Positions 36,625-48,249 of a stretch of 64,000 bases of DNA are shown piece after piece (position 1 is the stretch's first letter; each line of letters begins with the position of its first letter). The position numbers and the translations under genes were made by a program. This DNA is from Epiperipatus broadwayi (lineage: Eukaryota; Onychophora; Udeonychophora; Euonychophora; Peripatidae), in the NCBI GenBank assembly GCA_028023455.1, contig JAQFVV010012418.1, positions 5,637,244 to 5,701,243 of the forward strand. The letters are read 5' to 3'. The notes under the pieces were generated by a model, which had not been told where the DNA came from, searched no databases, and saw only the letters and a program-made list of their open reading frames with translations.

Positions 36625-37115
36625 TAGTATAGTAATTGGATAGTTAAATGTCTACTACCAAAAAAAAAATCAGATTTTGAATAAAACTAGAAAAAAAGAT
36701 ACTTAAATTACTCGCAGATTCGAATATCAAGTTTTGAGTGCAGATTTGCTAACCATATGTTATTACAAATTGTCAATTATTTAATGGATATTATGTTAAA
36801 ATTATTGCTAATTTAATAAATGTCTCGAGCATTATTTTAGATACAGTTTAATTAAATTAAAAGATACATGCTGCAAAAACTGATAATCAGGTGAAAGTAT
36901 AGATTTCAGGTATGAAATGAATGGAAATAATAGGGAAGTTCACCAGATTAACTTATTCTAACCTAGATTAGTGTGTACCTGGTAGCACATAACAGGATGA
37001 ACATTAATATCAAATGATTCATTTCTGCTAACAACATAAACATCCTTATTCAAATGAAATTAATACTTTTGTTGAGTTCACAATATCTGTTTCATCATAT
37101 ATTTTTATAACCATT
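36625..37115. other. AT-rich intergenic stretch
   Basis: No gene or element recognised. Confidence 0.5.
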
Positions 37116-37119
37116 CCCC

Positions 37120-37372
37120 ATTTCATATTCCATGATCACCATTTTCTATGCTTATACAAGCTGTTAAAACAGATAAAACTCTCCATATAGTAGTGCCACC
37201 CAGTGCTAGACAAAGTAATCAATAGATGCATCTATTGATTACTCTGGTTTGCACTGGATAACACTACTGTATAAAGTGTTTTTTTCTATATGTCAAAGCG
37301 TTGACCAGGAAGTGAATCCGGACCAGCTGCTTGGAAGGCAGCTATGCTAACTGCCTCTGTTTCATGCACCAA
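37120..37372 (-). mobile_element. tRNA-Gly-headed fold-back SINE with very short palindrome
   Basis: Read on minus: tRNA-Gly-like head (about 37368-37298, with gttagcatagctgccttcca, the B-box-like ccggattcacttcctgg and linker tttgacatatag), an A-rich joint, a body with agagtaatcaatagatg meeting its reverse complement catctattgattact at about 37225, and the family 3' tail (gttttatctgttttaacagc and the ...atggtgatcatgg end). This copy links the tRNA head to the fold-back family and has arms of only a few dozen bases. Confidence 0.8.
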
Positions 37373-37379
37373 TTTCCTA

Positions 37380-40300
37380 TTATTCACTTCACTTATATAT
37401 ACATATGTTATAATTATCTAACACTATTATCATCAGACATATATGGTATATTGCAAGTGCTGCATTCCAGTTACAATACAACAGTGGGCAATGGAAAAAC
37501 CTTTATGTATGAGGATTAATTGTTAATTATTTTTAGGCTGTGATCAATTAAATGTATTTCTTGCTATTTAATAAAATTGGGTACCAGCTCATCAAAGATA
37601 GGTTTTATTTTTATATAAATAAAATTTGTGTTGCCTTGTACATTAATAGTTCATCAAAAGGTAAATTGCCAATACAAGCATTGTCTTCTGCCTTCTTACT
37701 GAACTCTTTTATATATAAAATTGTTCTAATCAATTTATTTGTTATAGATTTAACATCATGACATTTTTATGTCATTGGTTACCTTCCTACAATTATCATG
37801 AGAAGGGGATTGTGTATTTGTGCAATCACATTTCTAAATTTCATGAAGAACAATTCTGAACGAAAAACTTATTTTGTGATCAAGTATTTAAAGTATCAAA
37901 ACCTTTGGCATTACAAAAACAGTGAAAAATATAGATTTAATAAACTGAAAATCCTTAGATGTTATCTTATATAAGGCAGCGCCATCAATTATGAATGACT
38001 TAGAACTGAATTTCATTAGAATTTTATTTGAAAAATGATTTATATTTAGATAACCCTGTTTAGATATTTTATTTTCTACAAATGTAGCAGACCTAAATAA
38101 GTTGTGTTAAAATGGTCTCTTGCAAGATCTAGCTAGTTTATAGTGCTCTGTGGATTACTCATTTAAATGATAGAAATAGTTGTAATATCAATAATAACAA
38201 TTAAAAAGTGACTATAATAAAACTAAGTATTTCGGGTATTTTTTATGTATTGTGATTGTAAAAAAATGATGATGAGAGAAAAAAAGAAACTATTTATATG
38301 GTAGATCTGAATGCCAAACCTGTACTGGTCTAAAATGAGAATATAAGAATTCCTCTTGTTAATGCCCAGAGTCTTTGAGCAAGTTAAATCTGTAATAGTA
38401 TAAAATGAGGAAAGGTTAATTAATCTATTTATTATAATAAAATACCAACTTGTATAAATACTAAAATCTGTAATGGAATAAACAGATCATATGAGAATGT
38501 CTTTTTATACATCCTATGAATTATAGAAAGCTAAAATCTGAAGCAATATAAATTATACAACACCAAATCTGTAATAATGTAAATAGGTTAGCTGAATTAT
38601 TAGTACTGTACAATTTTAAGTAAATCAAATTTGTAATGATATAAATTTAAGTAACAATTTTATTTAAGCTCTGCTAATAAATTAATCCAAAATCTATACC
38701 GAATAAAGCTAATATTTATTAATAATATTACATGCTAAACAGATTTCTACCCAGTGGATGCCATTATTGTATACATAATATAAAATAATGTATTTGAAAA
38801 TTATAACAAATGTATTAATTAATAGTTAATATTGGTATTCATTTGCCAATAACCCTTTTATTACTATAAATCAAAATTTATACTATTTTCAAAATGAACA
38901 AAATTATTTAAGCTTGATTATATAAATTTTTATCATAAATAGTTTATTGATTAGTTTTTATAGCAATTGATGTTCATAAAATAGTAGGTTTACTTTTAAT
39001 AATTAGTGAATTTTAATACAGTAATAAAATTTATATTATTTTGTTAATTAAATTTCATATCTTTATATTTGGCAATGAGACTTTAAATTATGATTATTAT
39101 ATATTTACTAATTTAAATAAGATTATTAACTCAAATTAATAAATAATAATTTTATTTACAAAATTAATAATAAAATATTAATTGTTTTAATAATTGAAAT
39201 CAATGTATTTTAAAATATATCTGTTTGAACTATAAGGTGCTGCTAGAACATTACATATTTTAAAACCACAAAGAAAACATTTATTTATTGTCTCAAAAAA
39301 CAATATTTTTATATAAACATATGTAAGGAAATGCTAATTTGTTCTAGTTTGCCTACTGAGCATTTACCAACAAACCAAAACAAATTAGTAAATAAAAATT
39401 TATTATAATTGTTTAAATAAAAATTTAGAATTACTAAATTTTCTTTTGGTTAATTATATAACTTTATGTTTAGTCGCACATATATATATTAAATGACCTT
39501 TTAAAACTATATATTAATAGTAATAATTACATAAATGAAATATACAAAACTACATGAACACTAATTAATGTTTATATACAAGGAGTTCTCCAGTCTTTAA
39601 ATCACTTTTTATTAAGTTTTCATGAAGAAAACCCATAAAATGACAATATTTTAAAATATAGTAATTCCAAAAGGTCATTTTTTAAAAGTATCCATAATTT
39701 ATTTAACAAAATAATCCTTAATGATTTACAACAATGGTTTGCATAGTACTTCACACTGAGAAACAAGTATTACTTATCCTTTTTAATGATAAATGTTTTT
39801 TTTTTTCAATTTCATAATTATTTCATTTGAAATTATAATACTAGGTAAATTTATTTATTTCCTTGTTGGCACACACATATCTAGAAGCATATTCACATAA
39901 TAAGTTAAACTTTTAGTATTCTTAAATATATATATATAATTATTCCATTTAGTAAATTATCATTATTATTATCCTTGGTAAATTATTGATTGGTTAGCAC
40001 ACACATGTAAATATAGATGTATATATATATTAATTCACATGGTTAAAACTTTATCAGCATTTTAAACTTCTTTTCTGGAATGCTCCAAAAAATAAATTTC
40101 ATTTCTTTAGTTAGTTAAATAAGATGTCTCTTAAAGACTACATTTGTCCTTTTTGAAGTAAATGCCAAATTTTCTGTTTAAGTTTTCATTAGACTTATAG
40201 TTCACATAAAGCATTTTAAAATATATATATCATGTTTTAACAAAAAAAATTTACTATGAGAATGCTGTATATTAATTCAAGTAATGGATATACATATAGA

Positions 40301-41990
40301 AAAAAAAGAGAGATAAGTAAGTCTCCCAAGTTAAATCATTGGAAATTTATATCCTTTGTTAATTAATGTAACGTTGAGATCATTGATATAGATACTGTTG
40401 TTAATATGTTACTCTAATTCATCTCATTAAAAAAATATATCCCTTTTATTTAATAGAGTTCTTGTTCAAAATAACATCTCCAACAATGTCTTCTTAAATA
40501 TTAAAAGAAATATTTCAAAGTAAAATAATATCAATATTAAGTTTCTTCTTTAAAAACAAAAATATATTTGTTTTTCTAACAAAAAGATTATTACATTTTA
40601 TATTTTTAATAATAACATTACTTTTAAAATTATATGTGAGTTTAAAAAAATATACACAATAATTTAAATATATATGCATGTATAAAATCATACATATATA
40701 TAATATAATCAGTTAGTTATCTATCTATCCCTATTGTTTTTTAAATGTGTGAATAGATAAAACATTACTTTCTTTTATTAAAATACACATCTTTAGATTT
40801 ATAAATAACTTTATAGTGAGATAACGAATTTAATGTGGTAAATTTGTCATTTTACTTCTAAAAGATAATATTTACTGAGGCTATAACCTCGAGAATATGT
40901 GTGTAAAATATGATAGTAGGGACCTCTACAGGTGTTTAACCACAAGAAGAAAAATGAATCACAAATTACTTTGTATTTGGGTGTGTCTACAATAATTAAA
41001 AAATTAAGATAAACCTCACTTCACAACTTTAAACACCTACTAACATATAAAACTTACGGCAATTTTTTTTATTATGATAATACTTATTTAAAGTTTAGCT
41101 CAGGATGGTACAATATCAGTCAATATGAAATCATCAACATTTGAAAATAGGGCAGTATTTATACCCAAGAAGTTTGGCAAAATTTAAAATTAATATAGCT
41201 TTTCTAACAATAATTCATTTGATAGAGAAAGAAATTTAATTGAACTTTCAGATGGATATTTTCACTCATTAAAGATACTTGAATTCACTGAAAATGAAAT
41301 CTTCTTTTCTTGGAATTTTATAAACAAATCAGCAAAAATTAGTGATAAAAATTATTTTATGCAAATAATACTTGTGGCTATTTTATCAATGATTATATTT
41401 CAACATTAAATTAAGAAAATTTCAGAGAAAGAAATCTTTTAATTCTTATTGGATGATGTTATTGCATTAATAATATTGAAAGATCTTTTTTTTTTTTAAA
41501 GACTTTAATGCAAGTGTTCATAAGATACTAATCAATGAATCAACATAATTGACAAAATTATATTGATTATATGAACTTGAATGGTGTTTTGTTACTGAAT
41601 TTTTTCACAGCAATTAAGTATTATGAGTATTTTATTTAGACACGCAAATCATAATAAAGTTACTCGAGTGCCTCCATTTTCAAATAATGGCATAGTAATT
41701 AGAATGTAAAAGAAATTAATAATTTACAACTCTTAAAAGCACAAATTCTTGTATAAATTATAAATTTATATGCTCCAAGAATAAAATATTGCCATTAAAA
41801 AATAAATCATATCTTAATCATATTAGTAAAATAAATTTAATATTCATTATTTAGAAACAATTATTATTTATGTTGTTTTAACATCCGTTAAGAATTCTCT
41901 TAAAATGATATTGTCAATACAAAGATGTTTGTTCTTGAATGAATAAAAAGAAAATATCTGACTAATTCTATAGTAATGATTGTATTATTT
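37380..41990. other. Long AT-rich gene-free stretch
   Basis: Dominated by A/T runs and short TA repeats. Several small open frames exist but none resembles a protein family. A loose set of sentences such as ctaaaatctgtaataat recurs about 38390-38700 (aaatctgtaat variants near 38388, 38464, 38533, 38570), a weak irregular repeat. Nothing else supported. Confidence 0.5.
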
Positions 41991-41997
41991 GCCACTT

Positions 41998-42216
41998 TAA
42001 TAAAAACAGCATTAAGCTATTGCACATGCGCTTTGTAGATTTTTAACAATAAATGAATACTCCCACTTCAAACACAAGATAAGTCTTTGAAAAAGATAGA
42101 ATGAATCCATCTATCTTTTCTTTTCCAAAGACTTATCTTGTGTTTGAAGTGGGAGTATTCATTTATTGTTAAAAATCTACTAAGTGCATGTGCAATAGCT
42201 TAATGCTGTTATTAAT
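41998..42216. repeat. Near-perfect palindrome (fold-back element), arms about 92 bp
   Basis: Left arm 41998-42089 and right arm 42126-42216 are reverse complements with very few differences (for example gcgctttgtaga against tctactaagtgc). The 36-base centre is itself partly palindromic (aaaagataga/tctatctttt). Part of the arm (aataaatgaatact and the pattern around it) resembles the palindrome at 48970-49789. No clear target duplication was found. Confidence 0.9.
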
Positions 42217-42239
42217 ATTACAGTTTATAAACATTGCGC

Positions 42240-44190
42240 TATATAAAATAAATAGTTTATTGACTTTAATAAAAGGAAATTGTAGCATTATTTTCTTGAA
42301 TTAATAAAAAATGTATTTGATATTTAAAGGCAGAAATTTAATGATTGGTTAATCAAAACCACAAAGAAGATAAGATAGTCATTTGATAAGCATGACCACT
42401 TTAGTTCTTTTTTGGAAGCATTGAAAGTAATATATTTTATCAGTTGCAAGGCAAGATACATAATTGACCATAAGAGTGATTAAATGCTGGTTACTTTTGG
42501 GATAACAGTTTTAATAATAATGACAACAAAAAAAAGGTAGACAAGTAAGTTAAACCAAAGAGGAAAAAGATTTCTTATAGTTCACTGATTTAAAAATTGC
42601 TTGTATTGTCTCTAAATTTAACATTCAGAGTTCAAAGTTTAAACTTCAATTATTTAAAGTATGAAATTAAAATATGATTTTAAAAAAAATCAAGTTTTAT
42701 TTCATTAAAATATCAAGATTATATTAAAAGATGCTTGCATTGTAACAAATATTTTTGGTATTGTAATTAATTAAAAAAATGGATTAGAAGGGTAATACGA
42801 TACAATTTTTTTTAAAAAATGGACAGTTTATATAAGAAGTGTAATTAAAATTTTTATAAAACGCTCCTGCTCTCTCCTGTCCTCATTTTCTTCTTTGTTT
42901 AACTATTATCATTAGCTGCCAGTTATGAATAAAAATCAGTATTATGAAATGATCCGGACGGTTCATTGCTGAATTCAGGGAGTGTGTGTGAACATTTACC
43001 CTGGGCACAATGTTATTCTAAGTAATAATCTGTTCAAAGCTTGATATGTGATTAGATTTGAATTTCCATGTCTGAATTGTGTTTAACCTATGTTAAAATT
43101 ATGCCTGCATATACTCATGTTAAATGAAAGTTCTCACCATGGAAATCTATGTCTTTAGAGATGTCAAGAAATTTGACTTAAAATATTTTATAATATAAAG
43201 TAGCTAAAGTTGAAAAACTTAATGTTTCTAAATTTTCAAAGATGGATTCTATAGTATCTAAAATACTGGAATAGACTCATCATATAAAAACAAAACAAAC
43301 GAAGGATATGAAAAGAAATTGAGAAATGTTAAGCTTAACAAAAAAGGGATTTTTAACTGGAGACTCTGTTAAAACTTTTAATATTTCAAGAAATCATCTG
43401 AAGGATTGTAACATTTTTAATAATTTTGTTTATGTATTTATTATTTATTTTCATTTTATAACTTAATGTAATAATGTCTTAATATTTTATATATCTTAAT
43501 GTATAGCATTAAGTTTATTGAAATAATATAAGGAAGTTTAATTAATGAATATTATTATATAATAAATTTTTTTTTGTTATTTATTAATCTAATCTCCTGT
43601 CTCTCTTCTCATAAATTCTTACCATTTAAATATAATAAATTAATTTTATTATAACTCATGAGATAAAAGTTCATACTCTATCAAATTGGACATGGTATTG
43701 TTTAATAATACTGATGGTGTAGAATATTCTCCCATGGATTTCCCAGTATTGGGTAGTCCTCTGGTTTAAATCTAACATAAATTCTTAATCCATAAAAGAT
43801 TTAATTCCCCATCAATTAATTAGCAGTCATATCATGATCTGGAAAGGTGATTAAGGTCTATAATACTTTTATGAATATAACTAAGTCAGACCATTAGTAT
43901 AATTTGCAATTAAACTAAATTATATTTCACTCCTATTTCATATCGTCCTCGAATTATTTGGATTAAATGTGAAATCTCAAAAAGTTATCTTTTTATTATT
44001 AAGCATTAATTTTCAAATCCATAGGATCATTATAATTGGTGTTTTACTTGAGTGATCTTACATCAAATAGTAGGATAGTTACAGTATAGTCATGAAAAGT
44101 GTTATCATAATCTTAATAAATTAGTGAATGATACTCTTATATGATATTTGAATAGTTGGAAATAATACGATCACTTTTTAAATATAAGAA
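42240..44190. other. AT-rich gene-free stretch
   Basis: No supported gene or element; a slightly G+C-richer patch at about 42870-43030 has no recognised similarity. Confidence 0.5.
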
Positions 44191-44199
44191 TTTAGTTGA

Positions 44200-44940
44200 T
44201 TGTATTTAATGATATATTCATCCAATCAATTCATTTAAACTTGGATAGTGGTATTTATTTATTGAGTTTAAAACAATTCTCTATAACTTAAAAATGGGAA
44301 GACTTTAGAACCAGATGGGATCTCTGGAGAGGTTTTTAAATATAGTGGTAGTATATATTATTTAAAACTACTGAAATTATTTTGAAATGTACAGATTCAT
44401 AAAGATCTTAAGGATGCATCTATTATAACCCTTTATAAAAATGAAATGGAGTAATTATTGTGGAATGTTATCCACTACAGTAAAATTATTTTCAAGGATT
44501 TTATTGAATATGATTTGTAACTAGTAGAACATGAGTGGTTTCTTAAAACTCAGCATGATTTCAGAGAATCAAAAAGCATTATAGATATGTTTTTTACTAT
44601 AAAAATTTATGAATGAGCAAATAAATGGTTATCACTTATTTAATCTAGGCATTTGACTCAGTTAATGTTTGTGAGTAATTAGTTAACCATAGAAATTTAT
44701 TATTTTTGACAGATGGATATGAAAGAAAATAATATTGTAGATAATGAAAGAACAGAGGCATTTGAAATAGACACTGGTATTAAACAAAGATATTATGGCC
44801 TAATATTGTTGTTTTTCAGTTGTATGTTAGTAATTATTGAAATAGTTTGTAGGGAGCTTCATGAAACCAGCATCATGGTTTGGTATAGATTTAATAGTGT
44901 TTCTTTTTTTTTTAATTTGAACATTTTAAAAATAAAAACA
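44200..44940 (+). pseudogene. RTE family B relic
   Basis: Parallel to 29100-29745: tttagttgattgtatttaatgatatt and aaaatgggaagactttagaac echo the sequence at 29478-29560. The tract near 44440 reads as a degenerate (S)NYCGM…KLFSRILLNMI block, and 44713-44840 as a degenerate IDTGIKQ…PILF-type palm motif. Heavily mutated. Confidence 0.65.
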
Positions 44941-45050
44941 TGATTTTTTTTTTCTTGGTAACTAGATTTATGTTGCTCAATCTAATGTTCAGTAGTTTGT
45001 GTTTAATGTAATGGTATAATAATAACTTCAACTATGTACAACTAGTGATA

Positions 45051-45332
45051 AAACAGTAAAAACTCACTATATATTGCCACACACAGCAAGCTAGAGTAAT
45101 CAATGGATGCCAAAAGGCTTGTGCATAAAATCCCCATCTAGTGCCTACTCATCCAATATTCCCAGATTAGTTTCTGGCTTATGGCCTGATGGGGATTTTA
45201 TGCACAAGCCTTCTGGCATCCATTGATTACTCTAGCTTGCTGTGTGTGGCAATATATATAGTGAGTTTTGCCTGTTTTAACAACAGTTATACACAAGCAT
45301 AAGAGGAGATGGTCATGTGATGTTTATTGGCT
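45051..45332 (+). mobile_element. Fold-back SINE, 282 bp, with 14 bp target-site duplications
   Basis: Flanked by TACAACTAGTGATA at 45037-45050 and 45333-45346 (identical). The left arm starts aaacagtaaaaactcact and the right arm ends agtgagttttgcctg, then a unique 3' tail (ttttaacaacagttatacac … gtgatgtttattggct). The arms pair over roughly 110 bp, and the fold-back point is inside the ...tggcctgatgggg... segment. Young-looking: few differences between arms. Confidence 0.92.
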
Positions 45333-45520
45333 TACAACTAGTGATATTGTTTGCAATTTTATTTTTTGAAAATGAGACATGCACTTCTTAACAATTTACT
45401 AATATCAAGTTCATTGAAGAAGTTTTTATGTAAGGATGTTTGAAAATATAATAGCAAAATCATAAGAATAACCAGCATGTGCTTATCTCTTTATTTTGCT
45501 CCTAAAGTTAGACTAAAACA

Positions 45521-45910
45521 ATACACGATGACCCTTTCTTATGCTTACACGAACAGCTAAAATAGTAACAATTATTTCCACCCAATAGTGCCATCTAATG
45601 CAAACTATAGTAATCAGTAGATACTAGAAGGTTGTGCATTATAATCCCTATCTAGTGCCTTTTCATCCAATATCCACAGACTAGTTTCTAGTTATGGCTT
45701 TATAAGTGATAGCCTTGGATCAGGGAGCAGTGCATTTAGATCTTTGTATTTAATGCATTATTTCAGCACCCATTTTGGTTAACTATAAAGATATCAGCCC
45801 AAATTGAAAACAATAATGTGTTCAGTTCAAACTAATTTGATTGTACAGTCATACAGATTAAAATACAATTCAATACCTATATATATATTTTGGTATTTTT
45901 TTAATAACCA
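45521..45910 (-). mobile_element. Degraded SINE copy of the fold-back family
   Basis: Starts with the reverse-complemented tail (gatgaccctttcttatgcttac), then aatagtgccatctaatgc, agtaatcagtagata, and continues deep into the body (…ttttggttaactataaagat, then a segment like caaactaatttgattgtacagtcat). It runs the full unit length with no matching inverted partner immediately after it. Confidence 0.7.
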
Positions 45911-45934
45911 TAGTCAACATTTTCCTTTAGCTAG

Positions 45935-46570
45935 AATTTTATTGTGCCATTAAAACATCATGATCATCATCTTTTCATATGTTTACACAAGCTGTTAAGC
46001 ATTAACAAATTTTTCCACATAATAGTGTCACCAAGTACAAGCTCTACTAATATAGATGCTATAAGGTATAATTCTTATCCAGTGCTTTCCTTTCTAATTT
46101 TGCTATTTTATGGCTTTCATCAGTGAGAAGCTTTAGATTTGGGAGAATTGCACCTGGATCTTAGGATCTAATGCATCCCTTCACAGCCATTTGTTACTTT
46201 TTTGGTTAATTACAAAGCTCTCCACTCAAACTGAAAACATAATAATGTTTTCAATCCAAGCTAATTTTCTTGTATAACCATACAGATATGAATCCAGTGT
46301 TTATATAATTTGTTATTGATTTAGGTCTTTATGACTATACAAGTTACTTTGGATTGAAAACATTATTGTATTTTCAGTTTGGGCTGAGAGCTTTATAGTT
46401 AATCAAAAAGATTTTAAAAAAAAAGGATAATGGAGGGGTGAATTAGATCCAAAGACACAAGTGCATTGCTGCCAGATCTGAGGCTCCTCATTGATGAAAA
46501 CCAGAAGCTGTGGGAAGCATAGATTAATTAGTAGAGTTTACACTAGATGGCAATATTGTGTGGAAAAATT
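45935..46570. mobile_element. Older fold-back SINE copy with long arms
   Basis: The left half (cacataatagtgtcaccaag … aaaacataataatgttttca) is mirrored by the right half (gaaaacattattgtattttc … agatggcaatattgtgtgg). The centre is near 46315, so the arms are about 280-300 bp with many differences. The left side also includes the tail complement (catcatcttttcatatg), so here the palindrome extends closer to the 3' end than in the young copies. Confidence 0.8.
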
Positions 46571-46789
46571 TGCTATTGTTTTGAAGTTAGCTGATTGTAC
46601 TTGTTTTATTAGTGATTGCTGCTGCTAATAAATAATATAATACATGTGTGTATACAAATACAAAATAGTCACTTCTAGTGATTTAATCTCAAGTATTTTA
46701 TATAAAGCACATGTATTTTCTTTAAAGATATTAATGTATGGTTTAAGAAAAATATATTTTCCAATGCATTTTAATTTTTATAAAGTTTC

Positions 46790-46919
46790 AATCTGGTTAT
46801 AATCTTGGAAAAAGTATGTATTCATTTGATACTTCTTCTTTTGACAATTATACTATATATATTATCAAAAGAAAAAGTATCAAATGAATACATACTTTTC
46901 CCAAAATTATAACCAGATT
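46790..46919. repeat. Palindrome, arms 55 bp
   Basis: 46790-46844 and 46865-46919 are near-perfect reverse complements (…ctggttataat… / …attataaccag…) around a 20-base AT spacer. It shares the gtatgtattcatttgatac-type core (compare gtattcattt in the 42 kb and 49 kb palindromes). Confidence 0.88.
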
Positions 46920-46924
46920 TACTT

Positions 46925-48240
46925 ATAGAAGGTGCCACTGTAACACTGATTGATGATGACTGCTTATTAAATCATGAATCAACCATGTAATTATATCTTA
47001 ATCGTTAATATTTATAAGGATTCAAACTCAGAAAAAAAACCTAAAATTTTCAGTGATTAGTGAAACCTCAGAAGTTAATCAGACCAAGAAAGAAAATGCC
47101 AAGGCCTTTTAATAATAATTTAGAAATATATACAAGTACCTTATAAATAACTAGAATAAATGTAAATTGCAGATATGATATCAAAAATTGCCTTATAAAA
47201 GATGTAAAAAATTATTCTTTTGGTTGTACACTATAGAGATTAATGAAAATAGTAAATAAAATTCTTAACTTTAAGATTATTTCATAAATTACATCTTTAA
47301 TTTCAAAATCAATTTTGGAAGAATAAAAAAGTTATAATCCTGACCAAAAGTATAAAGGTAATTAATTCTAATACATAAATATGCATGAAAATCATAAACT
47401 AGTCTAACAGAAACTTATTGCAATTAATTAAGGTAGAAGACAGTGTTTTCCAGGTATTTTATATAGCTTTTATATTTTAAAAGCACACACTTTTATTTGA
47501 AATATATAATGCTGATAGATCACATTCTTAATTTTCTTACCTTCAAATAATTATTGCAAATCTAAGTTATATTGTTCTATTTACTGCAGTCCACAAAAAT
47601 AAATTTTAAATTAATATATATAATCAGATCATTTTATTTTATTAATTAATAATTGGGATATTTTATATAAATAAATTGCAAACTAGAAGAAAGCAAAAAG
47701 AGTGTTCTAAGATAACTTTAAATGCAAATTTTGATTTTGGAAATGAATCAGGAATAATTTTAAATAGGTGTCTGTATTTATTATTTTTAATGAATAGTAA
47801 CAAATTTATTATTTTTTAGAAATGAAAATAAACAATTTGAACTTTAGATAAAATGGTGATTAAAAATCATAGTATTTATTTTAATCAGAAAAAGATTAGT
47901 AGTTTTAGAGAAGCTTTAAACAACATGATCTGTGATTAAATGCCTCACTTTTGCAATTGTTTGTATATTAGGAAACTTGTCAATAATATATAGAAATTTT
48001 ACGGAAAATCTTTACTTCATGGCTTCTTGTAGTTTTCAACATATCAAAAACTTTAACTTTCTTGTTTCCACATGATCTGTCTCTTTTTATTTTTGTTTAT
48101 CAGCATTCCTGAAAACATTACATTTTTTTCTAATTGTTGTTATTGCTTTTTCTTCTCCTCCTCCTTCTTCTTCTTATTATTATCATCATTAATAAAGATT
48201 ATTTATTTAAACATTTTATTTCCTCTAAATTACAATATGG
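46925..48240. other. AT-rich gene-free stretch with pyrimidine microsatellite
   Basis: About 48150-48192 is a T/C-rich run of TTC, TTA and TCA repeats. Otherwise nothing recognised. Confidence 0.55.
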
Positions 48241-48249
48241 GTTTGTTTC

